Positions 53,868 through 64,000 of a stretch of 64,000 nucleotides of DNA are shown piece by piece. The translations under genes and the position numbers were made by a program. The notes under the pieces were generated by a model, which saw only the letters and a program-made list of their open reading frames with translations, was not told where the DNA came from and did not search any database. This DNA is from Methyloversatilis thermotolerans. GTDB taxonomy: Bacteria; Pseudomonadota; Gammaproteobacteria; Burkholderiales; Rhodocyclaceae. The stretch spans positions 2,617,430-2,681,429 of the forward strand of contig NZ_KB889967.1 of the NCBI RefSeq assembly GCF_000372885.1, given 5' to 3'. Position 1 is the stretch's first letter. Each line of letters begins with the position of its first letter.

Positions 53868-53989
53868 GATGCGGTCTCTGGGTAATCTGCCGGACTGAGA
53901 CCCTACCTCGAGCGGGCCGGTTCTGCCAGTGCGCAGTGCAAGCGGATGTGGCACGTACAATGACGACTTTGAAATTGTCCGCGTCGCCC

Positions 53990-54628
53990 ATGCTCCAGCA
54001 CGCCATCATTCCGGTCACGCCTTTCGCCCAGAACTGCACGCTGCTCTGGTGCGACGAAACGATGAAAGGGGCCGTCGTCGACCCGGGCGGCGAGCTCGAC
54101 CGCGTGCTCGCGGAAGCGCAGCGTCACGGCCTCACGCTGGAAAAAGTCCTGATCACGCACGGTCATCTCGATCATGCCGGCGCGACGCAGGACCTGGCGG
54201 AACGACTGAATCTCCCGATCGAGGGCCCGCACCCGGATGACAGGTTCTGGATAGACGGCTTCCCGCTGCAGGCGCAGATGTTCGGCTTCCCGCCCTGTCG
54301 CCCCTTCGTGCCCACGCGCTGGCTGGCCGACGGCGATACGGTCACGGTGGGCAATGTGACGCTGGACGTGGTGCATTGCCCGGGCCACACGCCGGGCCAT
54401 GTCGTGTTCGTGGACCGCGCCGGCCGCCTTGCCCAGGTCGGCGACGTGCTGTTCGCCGGTTCCATCGGCCGCACCGATTTCCCGCGCGGCAACCACGCAG
54501 ACCTGATCCGCTCGATCCGCGAAAAGCTGTTCCCGCTCGGTGACGACATCCGCTTCATTCCCGGTCACGGGCCGATGTCCACCTTCGGCGAAGAACGCAA
54601 GTACAACCCCTATTGCGGAGAACGCTGA
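53990..54628 (+). CDS. YcbL-type metallo-beta-lactamase-fold hydrolase
   Basis: The ATG at 53990 gives 212 aa and a family-like N terminus (MLQHAIIPVTPFAQNC); an ATG at 53960 is possible. Metal-binding motifs are THGHLDHAG near 58, HCPGHTPGHVVF near 130, a GDVLFAGSIGRTDFPRG segment near 150 and PGHGP near 195. Single-domain enzymes of this group are type II glyoxalase-like thioesterases. The stop overlaps the start of the pseudouridine synthase gene by one base. Confidence 0.9.
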   Translation: MLQHAIIPVTPFAQNCTLLWCDETMKGAVVDPGGELDRVLAEAQRHGLTLEKVLITHGHLDHAGATQDLAERLNLPIEGPHPDDRFWIDGFPLQAQMFGFPPCRPFVPTRWLADGDTVTVGNVTLDVVHCPGHTPGHVVFVDRAGRLAQVGDVLFAGSIGRTDFPRGNHADLIRSIREKLFPLGDDIRFIPGHGPMSTFGEERKYNPYCGER

Positions 54629-55317
54629 TGCAGCTCGAACGCATGCTGCAGAGCCAGGGCTTCGGTACGCGCCGCGAATGCCGCGCGCTGGTGCGCATGG
54701 AACGCGTCGCCGTGCGCGGCGAAACGATGGACGATCCGTTCGCCGACATCGACACCGTCGATCTCGACTTCAGCGTGGATGACGTGCCCTGGCGCTACCA
54801 GGAGAAGGCCTATGTGCTGCTGCACAAGCCGGCGGGCTACGAATGCTCGCAGAAACCCAAGCACCACCCGGCGGTATTCGCGCTGCTTCCGCCGCAGCTC
54901 GTCACGCGCGGCCTGCAGTGCGTCGGCCGGCTGGACGAGGACACCACCGGCCTGCTGCTGCTGACCGACGACGGCCAGTTCATCCACCGGCTCACCTCGC
55001 CCAAGCACGGCGTGCTCAAGCGCTACGTGGCGACCACCAAGCACCCGGTCGACGACGCCCAGCTCGCCGCGCTGCGCGGCGGCGTCGAACTGAACGACGC
55101 GCCCGGCGTGTCGGTGGCCGCACACGCGGTCGAGCAGATCGATGCGAACCACCTGTCGATCACGATAGGCGAAGGTCGCTACCACCAGGTCAAGCGCATG
55201 ATCGCCGCCGCCGGCAACCGCTGCGAGGCACTGCATCGCGCTGCCGTGGGACGGCTCGAACTGCCGGACGATCTGGCGCCCGGGCAGTGGCGCTGGATCG
55301 ACCCGAACGACATCTAG
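54628..55317 (+). CDS. Pseudouridine synthase RsuA-type
   Basis: The ATG overlaps the previous stop and GCGGAG precedes it, giving 229 aa. An N-terminal S4-like RNA-binding part ([20 protein letters not shown]) is followed by the catalytic domain with [17 protein letters not shown] near residue 110, which contains the essential Asp, and the [16 protein letters not shown] motif near 185. RsuA modifies U516 of 16S rRNA; RluE/RluB-type substrates are less likely but possible. Confidence 0.88.
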   Translation: MQLERMLQSQGFGTRRECRALVRMERVAVRGETMDDPFADIDTVDLDFSVDDVPWRYQEKAYVLLHKPAGYECSQKPKHHPAVFALLPPQLVTRGLQCVGRLDEDTTGLLLLTDDGQFIHRLTSPKHGVLKRYVATTKHPVDDAQLAALRGGVELNDAPGVSVAAHAVEQIDANHLSITIGEGRYHQVKRMIAAAGNRCEALHRAAVGRLELPDDLAPGQWRWIDPNDI

Positions 55318-55348
55318 AGCAGCACACCAGCGAGGCAGCCCGAGACTT

Positions 55349-56416
<1,068 letters not shown>

Positions 56417-56426
56417 AGCCGCAGCC

Positions 56427-56975
56427 TCAGGGGCGGTCCACGCGGTACATCTTGTCCGGATTCATCTTCATGCTCCACGGCAGACCGGAGTTCTGCCAGC
56501 CGTTCTGCAGACGGAAGCCCTTGTGCGGACCGTCCTTGATCTGCGCGCCCTGGAAGCCGTGTTCGACGAAGCGCGCATTCGGGAAGCCGTTGGCACGCAG
56601 GAAGGCCGCACTCGGCTCGCCGCGCTCGCTGCCCGAGCGGCACAGTGTGATCACCTCGGCGTCCATGCCCAGACCGCGCTTCTCCAGCTCCGCCTTCACC
56701 TGCGCCGCGAAATCGGGGTTCTGGGTGGTCTTGAACACGCCCTTTTCGGCATTCCATTTCGTGCGGTCCACCAGCAGATAGGGAATGTTCACATGCACGG
56801 CGTCGCTGAAGCCGACGAACATGATTTCCACCGGGTCACGCACATCGATCAGCAATACCTTGCTGTCGGCCTTCTGCACCGCGGCGTAGGCCTCCGCGGG
56901 CGATATCGCGACATCGACCGCCGCGGCGCTCAGGCTGGCCAGCGACAGCGCGACCGACAGGAACAGTTGTTTCAT
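56427..56975 (-). CDS. Exported rhodanese-like protein
   Basis: The protein is 182 aa with a signal peptide of about 20 residues (LASLSAAAVD). A rhodanese domain follows with LLIDVRDPVEIMFVG near 45 and the active-site loop LCRSGSERG near 110, whose Cys would carry persulfide. The C-terminal tail (WQNSGLPWSMKMNPDKMY) is typical of periplasmic rhodanese-like proteins. It is the last gene of the cyd-side minus-strand series and lies about 100 bases after the cytoplasmic rhodanese. Confidence 0.88.
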   Translation of the reverse strand: MKQLFLSVALSLASLSAAAVDVAISPAEAYAAVQKADSKVLLIDVRDPVEIMFVGFSDAVHVNIPYLLVDRTKWNAEKGVFKTTQNPDFAAQVKAELEKRGLGMDAEVITLCRSGSERGEPSAAFLRANGFPNARFVEHGFQGAQIKDGPHKGFRLQNGWQNSGLPWSMKMNPDKMYRVDRP

Positions 56976-57075
56976 CCGGTTCTCCTTGCATTCGATGAGC
57001 GGGGCACATGGTGGGGTGTGGAAGTGCCGATGCCAGTGACCTCGATCACCGACAGTGAGGGCGGCCGCTGCGTCA

Positions 57076-57456
57076 TCATTCGAAGTCCGGTTGCGCCGGC
57101 CTGACCACCGGCTTGCCCGCTTCGCTCCAGGCCTCGATGCCGCCGGCAATCGACTTCACGTTCAGGTAACCCATGTCGTGCAGCGCGCATGCGGCAAGCG
57201 CTGCGCGGCCGCCGGTCTTGCAGTACAGCACCAGCGTGCGGTCGCGGCCTTCCAGACCCGGCATGGCGGAAATGCGGAACTCCAGTACCCCACGCGGAAT
57301 GTTCAGCGCCCCCGCAAGATGACCCGTCGTGTACTCGTCCCCCTCCCTGACATCTATCAATGCGTCGGCATCGCGTATGGCGAGTTCGGCCTCGTCCAGA
57401 GAGATTTCCTCCACCCTCGCTCTGGCCATCACCACCAGATCATGCGCAGTTTTCAT
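57076..57456 (-). CDS. Rhodanese-like sulfurtransferase (cytoplasmic)
   Basis: The ATG at 57456 has AAGGAG upstream and gives 126 aa. The single rhodanese domain has ALIDVREGDEYTTGHLAGAL near 33, NIPRGVLEF and the Cys active site LYCKTGGRAALAA near 80. It has no export signal. Such proteins transfer sulfane sulfur, with cyanide or thiols as acceptors. It lies 100 bases after ybgE on the same strand. Confidence 0.9.
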   Translation of the reverse strand: MKTAHDLVVMARARVEEISLDEAELAIRDADALIDVREGDEYTTGHLAGALNIPRGVLEFRISAMPGLEGRDRTLVLYCKTGGRAALAACALHDMGYLNVKSIAGGIEAWSEAGKPVVRPAQPDFE

Positions 57457-57556
57457 CGATTCACTCCTTTCGATGCTTGAATGCCCGAACAATGCAGGTC
57501 TCGTCCCCGGATGATCGGCACCGGCAGCAGGCGCACCAAGACCCCGGCCGGCACGC

Positions 57557-57853
57557 TCAGTGCAGAGTCCATATGCGAAGCAGCGCCAGCGCGATGCCGA
57601 TGAAACAGGCCGGACCCGACAAGCCCACTCGCCACAGAATGAAATGCGGACGGAAGCCGACGCCGGCCACGAAGCCGGCGCTCATGGCCCAGAACAGCGC
57701 CATCGCCGCCCAGTGATCGGCGTCGCCGGACGGCCCCGACAGCGCGTGCGGCCAGGCGGTGATGCCGAGCATGATGGCGAGGGCAGCGAGCAGCGGCGGC
57801 CATCCCAGGCCACCGGCCGGCGCCGGATCAGGCCGTGCGCGTGTCGCCGTCAT
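57557..57853 (-). CDS. ybgE: Cyd operon protein YbgE
   Basis: The protein is 98 aa with about three helices. The segment AGFVAGVGFRPHFILWR near 60 matches the GFVxGVGFxP pattern of YbgE, a small membrane protein of unknown role conserved after cydX. Its start lies within the 3' end of cydX, so the two are co-translated. The call rests on the motif, size and position. Confidence 0.82.
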   Translation of the reverse strand: MTATRARPDPAPAGGLGWPPLLAALAIMLGITAWPHALSGPSGDADHWAAMALFWAMSAGFVAGVGFRPHFILWRVGLSGPACFIGIALALLRIWTLH

Positions 57854-57995
57854 GGCCGTTCTCCGCGCGTCCGCGTATCGATGCGACGCGTGCTGCCTCG
57901 CGCTCGTCCTCGTGCTCGCCCCACAGCGTGTTCAGGATGGCGAGCAGCACCGCGAAGCCGATGCCCAGCACCCAGGCGAAATACCACATGCTCAT
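57828..57995 (-). CDS. cydX: Cytochrome bd small subunit CydX
   Basis: The 55-aa protein was found by translating the gap between cydB and ybgE. It begins MSMWYFAWVLGIGFAVLLA, the CydX signature MWYFAW plus one helix, followed by GEHED and a charged tail. CydX stabilises the haem-containing CydAB complex. It overlaps ybgE by 26 bases. A GGGAGATG site precedes the ATG. Confidence 0.92.
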   Translation of the reverse strand: MSMWYFAWVLGIGFAVLLAILNTLWGEHEDEREAARVASIRGRAENGHDGDTRTA

Positions 57996-58014
57996 CTCCC
58001 CGTATTGACGTGAT

Positions 58015-59154
58015 TCAGTAGGCCGAATGTTCGTTCTCGCGTATCCATGCCGTGGTCACCTTGCCGGCCATCACCCTGTAGGCCCAGCTCGTGTAGAGAA
58101 CGATGACAGGCATGAAGATGAGCGTGGCCCAGAACATGATTCCGAGCGTGCGCTGGCTGGACACCGCATCCCACACGGTGAGGCTGGCGCCCGGCACGGT
58201 GGAGGACGGCATGACGAAGGGAAACATCGCCACGCCGGCGGTGCCGATGATTCCGGTCATCGCCAGTGACGACGCGACGAAGGCCGACAGCGTGCGACCG
58301 CGTGCGATCAGCAGCAGCGCCGCCACCATGCCGGCATAGGCAAGCGCAGGTACGGCCATGGTCAGCGGTGTGCTGCGATAGTTGGCAAACCAGGCGCCGG
58401 ACTGCTGCACAACCTGCTTGGCCAGCGGATTCGGCAACGCGCCGGCGTCGACGCTGGACGTGATGGCGTAGCCGAAGTCGCCCAGCGCCAGCCAGGACCC
58501 TGCGGCGCTGAACGCAGCCAGCGTGATCAGCCCGGCGATCAGCGCGGCGCCGCGTGCGCGCCGCTGTATGTCGCCCTCGGTACGGTGCGCGAGGTAGATG
58601 GCGCCGTGCGCGGTGATCATGGCCGAGCCGACCACGCCTGCCAGCAGCGCGAACGGGTTGAGCAACTGCCAGAAACTGCCGGTGTAGTAGGGCACCAGTG
58701 TGCTGTCGAAATGGAAAGGCACGCCCTGCAGCAGATTGCCGAAGGCCACGCCGAAGATGAGCGGCGGCACGGCACCGCCGACGAACAGCCCCCAGTCCCA
58801 CACGCTGCGCCAGGTGGCGTTGTGGATCTTGCTGCGGTAGTCGAAACCGACCGGGCGGAAGAACAGCGCCCAAAGCACGGCCAGCATGGCCCAGTAGAAG
58901 CCGCTGAAGGCGGTCGCGTACACCAATGGCCAGGCGGCGAAGATGGCACCGCCGCCGGTGATGAACCACACCTGGTTGCCGTCCCAGTGCGGGCCGACGG
59001 TGTTGATGATGACGCGCCGTTCTTCGTCGTTGCGACCGGCGAACGGCAGCAGCGTGCCGACGCCCATGTCGTGGCCGTCCATGATGGCGAAGCCGACCAG
59101 CAGCACGCCCACCAGCAGCCACCAGATCACCTTCAGGGTTTCGTAGTCGAACAT
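58015..59154 (-). CDS. cydB: Cytochrome bd ubiquinol oxidase subunit II
   Basis: The ATG at 59154 has GGAG 6 bases upstream; an ATG two codons earlier is too close to that site. The 379-aa protein has about nine helices and the family segments GFAIMDGHDMGVGTLLPF near 23, GPHWDGNQVWFITGGGAIFAAWP near 52 (conserved proton-path and quinol residues) and the repeated FGVAFGNLLQGVPF. It forms the membrane core with CydA. It starts 12 bases after the cydA stop. Confidence 0.96.
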   Translation of the reverse strand: MFDYETLKVIWWLLVGVLLVGFAIMDGHDMGVGTLLPFAGRNDEERRVIINTVGPHWDGNQVWFITGGGAIFAAWPLVYATAFSGFYWAMLAVLWALFFRPVGFDYRSKIHNATWRSVWDWGLFVGGAVPPLIFGVAFGNLLQGVPFHFDSTLVPYYTGSFWQLLNPFALLAGVVGSAMITAHGAIYLAHRTEGDIQRRARGAALIAGLITLAAFSAAGSWLALGDFGYAITSSVDAGALPNPLAKQVVQQSGAWFANYRSTPLTMAVPALAYAGMVAALLLIARGRTLSAFVASSLAMTGIIGTAGVAMFPFVMPSSTVPGASLTVWDAVSSQRTLGIMFWATLIFMPVIVLYTSWAYRVMAGKVTTAWIRENEHSAY

Positions 59155-59166
59155 GGTCATCTCCGA

Positions 59167-60738
59167 TCAGGCGTGCACAGCATGGGCATGGGAAGCTTCG
59201 TGCTCGTAGCGGCCGGTACCCAGACTGCCCGGCCCCTGGCGCGCGAACTTCACCATCAGGTACATCTCGACCACGAGCAGCACGGTGTAGAAGCCGACGA
59301 AGCCGGCGAGCGAGCCGTACAGGCTGTCGACGCTGAGTGTTGATACCGACAGATGGGTGGGCAGCACGCCGTAGATGGTCCAGGGCTGACGGCCGTACTC
59401 GGCGACGAACCAGCCCAGTTCCGACGCGATCCACGGCATGGGCAGGAACCACAGCGCCCAGCGCAGCAGCCAGGGGCGCTGCGCGAAATCGCCCTTCACC
59501 GAGTACCAGAGCGCAAGCCCGAACAGCGCCAGCATGGCGAAGCCGAGCGCCACCATGATGCGGAAGGTCCAGAACAGCGGCGTCACGCGCGGCAGCGTGT
59601 CGCGCGCGGCGCGGTCCATCAGTTCCGGCGTCACCTCGTCCATGCTGCGCACGTACTTCTTCAGCAGCAGGCCGAAGCCGAGGTCCGCCTTCACCCGGTC
59701 GAACGCTTCACGCGCGGCCACGTCCTGCGGATCGGCGCGCAGCGTCTCCAGCAGCTTCACCGCCGCGACGCCGGATTCGACGCGCGTGCGGTTGTGCGCC
59801 AGGATGTCCTTCAGGCCGGGCAGTTCCTTGTCCAGCGAGCGGGTACCGATGAGGCCCATCACATAGGGAATGTGCAGCGCCCAGTCGTTCTTCATGTCCG
59901 CTTCGTTCGGTACGGCGATCACGTTGAAGCCGGCCGGCGCGGCTTCGGTGTCCCACATCGCTTCCATCGCCGCCAGCTTGGTCTGCTGCGCCTCGCCCAC
60001 CGTGTAGCCGGATTCGTCGCCGAGCACGATGACCGAACACACCGACGCGAACCCGAAGGCGGCGGCGATGCGGAAGCTGCGCTTGGCGAACTCGACGTCG
60101 CGACCGCGCAGCAGATACCAGGACGAGATCGACAGCACGAACATGGCGCCGGTCACGTAGCCGGCCGACACGGTATGCACGAACTTGGCCTGCGCATCCG
60201 GGTTGAACACCACGGCCCAGAAATCGGTCAGTTCCATGCGCATGGTTTCGAAGCTGAATTCGGCGCCGACCGGGTTCTGCATCCAGCCATTGGCGATCAG
60301 TATCCACAGCGCCGACAGATTGGTGCCGATGGCCATCAGCAGCGTCACCAGCAGATGCTGGCGGCGCGACAGGCGGTCCCAGCCGAAGAAGAACAGGCCG
60401 ATCATGGTCGATTCGAGGAAGAAGGCCATCAGCCCCTCGATCGCCAGCGGCGCGCCGAAAATGTCTCCGACGTAGTGCGAGTAGTAGGCCCAGTTGGTGC
60501 CGAACTGGAATTCCAGCGTGATGCCGGTGGTCACGCCGAGCGCGAAATTGATGCCGAACAGCTTGCCCCAGTAGCGCGTCATGTCCTTGTAGATCACCTT
60601 GCCGGTCATCACGTAGGCGCTTTCCATGATGACCAGCAGCCACACCATGCCCAGCGTGAGCGGCACGAACAGGAAGTGGTACATCGCGGTGGCGGCGAAC
60701 TGCAGGCGGGACAGGTCGACCAGTTGTTCACTGACCAT
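59167..60738 (-). CDS. cydA: Cytochrome bd ubiquinol oxidase subunit I
   Basis: CydA oxidises ubiquinol and reduces oxygen at haem b595/d, allowing respiration at low oxygen and in the presence of sulfide or cyanide in known members. The protein is 523 aa. His21 ([12 protein letters not shown]) corresponds to the haem ligand, and the [28 protein letters not shown] and [12 protein letters not shown] segments are intact. The loop between helices 6 and 7 is long, so it belongs to the L-type (E. coli-like) group. The start overlaps the cydP stop region. Confidence 0.97.
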   Translation of the reverse strand: MVSEQLVDLSRLQFAATAMYHFLFVPLTLGMVWLLVIMESAYVMTGKVIYKDMTRYWGKLFGINFALGVTTGITLEFQFGTNWAYYSHYVGDIFGAPLAIEGLMAFFLESTMIGLFFFGWDRLSRRQHLLVTLLMAIGTNLSALWILIANGWMQNPVGAEFSFETMRMELTDFWAVVFNPDAQAKFVHTVSAGYVTGAMFVLSISSWYLLRGRDVEFAKRSFRIAAAFGFASVCSVIVLGDESGYTVGEAQQTKLAAMEAMWDTEAAPAGFNVIAVPNEADMKNDWALHIPYVMGLIGTRSLDKELPGLKDILAHNRTRVESGVAAVKLLETLRADPQDVAAREAFDRVKADLGFGLLLKKYVRSMDEVTPELMDRAARDTLPRVTPLFWTFRIMVALGFAMLALFGLALWYSVKGDFAQRPWLLRWALWFLPMPWIASELGWFVAEYGRQPWTIYGVLPTHLSVSTLSVDSLYGSLAGFVGFYTVLLVVEMYLMVKFARQGPGSLGTGRYEHEASHAHAVHA

Positions 60739-60931
60739 GGCGGTCTCCGGTAGTGGCTGAAGCGGACGGGGACGGAGAAGGCATGGCCGACACCTGCGAG
60801 GCGACGCGCGCGGCATCGACGCTCACCCGCTCGTCGCGCACGAAGGCGTTCCACAGCACGGCCAGCACGGTCAGCTTGAGGACGACGACGACGACGATTT
60901 CATGCAGCAGTTTCCGGTCTGCCAGGGTCAT
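60728..60931 (-). CDS. cydP: Cytochrome oxidase small subunit CydP
   Basis: The ATG at 60931 ([20 protein letters not shown]) has GGAG 6 bases upstream and gives 67 aa; earlier ATGs lack a site. One membrane helix of pattern [14 protein letters not shown] matches CydP, a small protein found just before cydA in beta- and gammaproteobacteria. The C-terminal tail is Ser/Ala/Pro-rich. The 3' end overlaps cydA by 11 bases. It is the first gene after the sigma-54 promoter. Confidence 0.82.
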   Translation of the reverse strand: MTLADRKLLHEIVVVVVLKLTVLAVLWNAFVRDERVSVDAARVASQVSAMPSPSPSASATTGDRHGQ

Positions 60932-60960
60932 GGCTTTCTCCATCCGTATGCCCATGACGG

Positions 60961-60976
60961 ATCAAATGCCGTGCCA
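60961..60976 (-). promoter_or_regulatory. Sigma-54 (-24/-12) promoter for the cyd operon
   Basis: On the minus strand TGGCACGGCATTTGAT matches the consensus TGGCACG-N4-TTGCW, with all seven bases of the -24 box and TTG plus the final base of the -12 box; the -12 C is A. The expected start near 60951 leaves about 20 bases before cydP. It sits opposite a gene for a sigma-54-dependent activator. Confidence 0.75.
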
Positions 60977-61014
60977 GCGTGGCACGCCGCGGCCAAACCC
61001 TTGTTTTGTCGACG

Positions 61015-61021
61015 CTGTCAG
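61015..61021. promoter_or_regulatory. Half-site CTGTCAG
   Basis: A 7-base copy of the core of the palindrome at 61053-61081, nearer to the cyd promoter. Another copy is at 61095-61101, immediately before the activator start codon. Confidence 0.45.
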
Positions 61022-61052
61022 CCCCGCTGTGTGACCTCGGTACCAGACCGGC

Positions 61053-61081
61053 GGGCTGTCAGTGCCACAGACTGACAGCCC
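61053..61081. promoter_or_regulatory. 29-bp palindrome, candidate activator binding site (UAS)
   Basis: Perfect 11-base arms GGGCTGTCAGT and ACTGACAGCCC flank a 7-base centre. Its centre is about 115 bases upstream of the predicted cyd transcription start, the usual distance for sigma-54 enhancer sites. It also lies 25 bases before the activator ATG, so it may serve autoregulation. Confidence 0.7.
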
Positions 61082-61094
61082 CGATACGACAGAA

Positions 61095-61101
61095 CTGTCA
61101 G
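61095..61101. promoter_or_regulatory. Half-site CTGTCAG at the activator start
   Basis: Same 7-base core as the palindrome, ending 4 bases before the ATG at 61106. Binding here could block ribosome access or transcription of the activator gene. Confidence 0.4.
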
Positions 61102-61105
61102 CGCC

Positions 61106-62455
<1,350 letters not shown>

Positions 62456-62503
62456 AGCAGGCCAGGCGATGAGACAACGCCCACGCAAGCGTAATATCGA
62501 GCC

Positions 62504-63469
62504 ATGAGACCCCTCGTTCTGATCATCGGCCTGTGCGCGGCCACGGTCGCATTCGCGCAGGGCGGCACCCGGCTGACGCTGGGACATGGATCGTCGATCG
62601 ATCATCCGCGCCATCTGGCCGCGCTGCACTTCGCCGAGAGGGTGGCGCACTACAGCGAAGGACGGATCGAGGTCCAGATCTTCCCGGCGGCCAGCATGGG
62701 CGACGACGCGGCCATGGTGAGAGGCCTGCAGGATGGCACGCTGGACATATCGGCAAACAGCCAGGGCGCCGTGTCGACGGTGGTGCCCGAATATGCGGCC
62801 ATCGGCATGCCCTTTCTTTTTCCGAGTCCGGAAGCCGCGTGGAAAGTGCTCGATGGCCACGCGGGCAAGGTGCTCGCCGAGCGGTCTGCAGACCGGGGAC
62901 TGAAGCTGCTGGGCTACTGGGACAACGGAATCCGTCACCTGACCAACGACGTGCGGCCGGTCCGCATTCCGGAAGATGTACGCGGACTGCGCATCAGAAC
63001 GCCTCCGGACCCCGCTTCCGCCGACTTGATCAAGGCGCTTGGCGGCCTGCCGCGGCAGATCAGATGGTCGGACGTCTACAGCGCGCTGCAACGAAAAGTG
63101 GTGGATGGGCAGGAAAATCCGCTGGTGAACATCCTGACCGGCAAACTCCATCAGGTGCAGAGGTTTCTCAGCCTGACCGGACACAAGTACGAGGTGACCC
63201 CCTTCGTCATGGCGCGCGCCCGATGGGACGCGCTGTCCGAAGCGGACAGGAGCGCGATCCTTTACGCCGCCGAAGAGGCCACCACGCTGCAGAGAAGCCT
63301 GACTCGGAAAGAGGACAGCGAGGCAATGGCCGAACTGCGGCGCACGGGGATGCAGATCGAAGCGCCCGATGTGGCGGCGTTCGAGATCGCATGCCGGCCG
63401 GTGTACGACAAATGGCTCGCCAGCCCGGTCGGAGACTTCCTGCGTGTGCTGATGGCGGCCACTCGATGA
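62504..63469 (+). CDS. TRAP-type DctP periplasmic solute-binding protein
   Basis: The protein is 321 aa with a signal peptide of about 18 residues (AATVAFAQG). The DctP family segments are LTLGHGSSIDHPRHLAALHFAE near 25, QIFPAASMGDDAAMVRGLQDG near 58, and VRGLRIRTPPDPAS near 160 with the Arg that binds a carboxylate. The ligand is probably an organic acid. No TRAP membrane subunits (DctQ/DctM) follow; instead a membrane sensor starts 46 bases later. Confidence 0.9.
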   Translation: MRPLVLIIGLCAATVAFAQGGTRLTLGHGSSIDHPRHLAALHFAERVAHYSEGRIEVQIFPAASMGDDAAMVRGLQDGTLDISANSQGAVSTVVPEYAAIGMPFLFPSPEAAWKVLDGHAGKVLAERSADRGLKLLGYWDNGIRHLTNDVRPVRIPEDVRGLRIRTPPDPASADLIKALGGLPRQIRWSDVYSALQRKVVDGQENPLVNILTGKLHQVQRFLSLTGHKYEVTPFVMARARWDALSEADRSAILYAAEEATTLQRSLTRKEDSEAMAELRRTGMQIEAPDVAAFEIACRPVYDKWLASPVGDFLRVLMAATR

Positions 63470-63515
63470 AGCCAGCGAAATTGCACGGCCACTCTGTTCA
63501 GAGCCCCGGCATACC

Positions 63516-64000
63516 GTGAAACCCAAGCAAACCATCCTGTTGGGATTTGCAGTCACCCTGTCGATCGTACTGGGGGTGGTGGGTCTGTTTGCCTGGATGC
63601 AACGTCAGCTTGAAAAGCAATGGGTCGAGATTTCGACCGTCACCACGAAGCGTCATCAATTGATGCTGGATTGCGCCCAGCGCCTGGGATTCGCAAGCCT
63701 TTACCTGTCCAATTTCAAGCACGGCGCAGTTGGCGACGGAGAGCGCTTCAAGCTCGAGATCGGGCTGATCCAGCAATCCATCGGCAAGTATCGATCCACA
63801 GGATCGAGCAGCGAGGAGACACGACAGCTCCTCGATCGCATCGACACCTACCTGCAAGCCTACCTCGGCGATCTGGACACGCTGAAGACCGCACTCGCGC
63901 GCGGCGCCAGCGCTGACGAACTGTCCTTCCTGATCGATACCGAGAACGACAAGCTGCTCGCGCTGGCGATAAACAGGCTGACCGAGCTGAGCCGGAAGAA
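63516..64000 (+). CDS. Membrane sensor protein, 3' truncated by window edge
   Basis: The GTG at 63516 starts a frame that stays open to the last base (161 codons visible). It begins MKPKQTILLGFAVTLSIVL, one membrane helix at about 7-28, followed by a helical region with a RxHQLMLDCAQRLGFASLYL pattern and coiled-coil-like repeats that look like a four-helix-bundle periplasmic sensing domain. The output domain is beyond the window, so kinase, cyclase or chemoreceptor cannot be decided. Its position after an orphan DctP suggests that the binding protein may be its ligand carrier. Confidence 0.7.
   Translation, partial: MKPKQTILLGFAVTLSIVLGVVGLFAWMQRQLEKQWVEISTVTTKRHQLMLDCAQRLGFASLYLSNFKHGAVGDGERFKLEIGLIQQSIGKYRSTGSSSEETRQLLDRIDTYLQAYLGDLDTLKTALARGASADELSFLIDTENDKLLALAINRLTELSRK

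Noticed and set aside
62504-63469. Complete TRAP transporter operon
   Set aside because: No DctQ or DctM gene is visible up to the window end; the next gene is a sensor.

Overview
The window is high-GC, gene-dense bacterial chromosome. Its gene orders (ribE-ribB-ribH-nusB-thiL-pgpA, lptB-rpoN-hpf-ptsN-hprK) are betaproteobacterial. A complete N-methylglutamate (NMG) pathway for methylamine points to a facultative methylotroph of the Methyloversatilis/Rhodocyclales type. The genus is an inference from gene content, since no rRNA gene is present.

Layout. 1-12.2 kb is housekeeping: the 3' part of dsbD, riboflavin genes, nusB, thiL, pgpA, a pncC-type cinA, recA-recX, then lptB-rpoN-hpf-ptsN-hprK. 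12.3-17.8 kb is a signalling and envelope cluster: a PsiF-repeat protein, two exported proteins (LpoB-like and CsgG-like), a transmembrane Ser/Thr kinase, and a convergent class III cyclase fused to an FHA domain. 17.9-24.7 kb holds a pteridine-reductase-like SDR, a MidA-type methyltransferase, an AAA+ ATPase, a kinase-fold protein without its catalytic Asp (pseudokinase), a 64-aa ORF behind a G9 tract, and an alpha/beta hydrolase. 24.8-33.2 kb is mostly sensory: a GGDEF-EAL protein coupled to a cupredoxin, a DUF4394 lipoprotein, a PAS protein with a degenerate GGDEF domain, a NarX/NarL-like pair whose start overlaps that of the PAS gene head to head, and a remnant of a glyoxalase-family gene. 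33.3-35.9 kb is one large DUF3857/transglutaminase membrane protein.

36.3-49.6 kb is the metabolic centre, apparently one long minus-strand operon: mgdABCD-gmaS-mgsABC, an EmrE-type SMR transporter, two small membrane proteins, a 46-aa membrane peptide, an APC permease, two more membrane proteins, and a clear intrinsic terminator at 36220-36260. GmaS joins methylamine to glutamate, MgsABC makes N-methylglutamate, and MgdABCD oxidises it, passing the one-carbon unit to tetrahydrofolate. A divergent HTH-cupin regulator at 49.8 kb is the likely controller. A four-unit REP-type palindrome array follows at 50.4-50.8 kb.

50.9-56.4 kb carries a PfkB kinase, a glycine-zipper lipoprotein, a YchJ-family protein, a small acidic protein, a GST, a YcbL-type hydrolase, a pseudouridine synthase and ruvB. 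56.4-60.9 kb is a cytochrome bd operon (cydP-cydA-cydB-cydX-ybgE) followed by two rhodanese genes on the same strand. A sigma-54 promoter and a 29-bp palindrome sit between this operon and a divergent sigma-54 activator. The window ends with an orphan DctP-type binding protein and the 5' part of a membrane sensor.

No tRNA, rRNA, CRISPR array, insertion sequence or phage gene was recognised.
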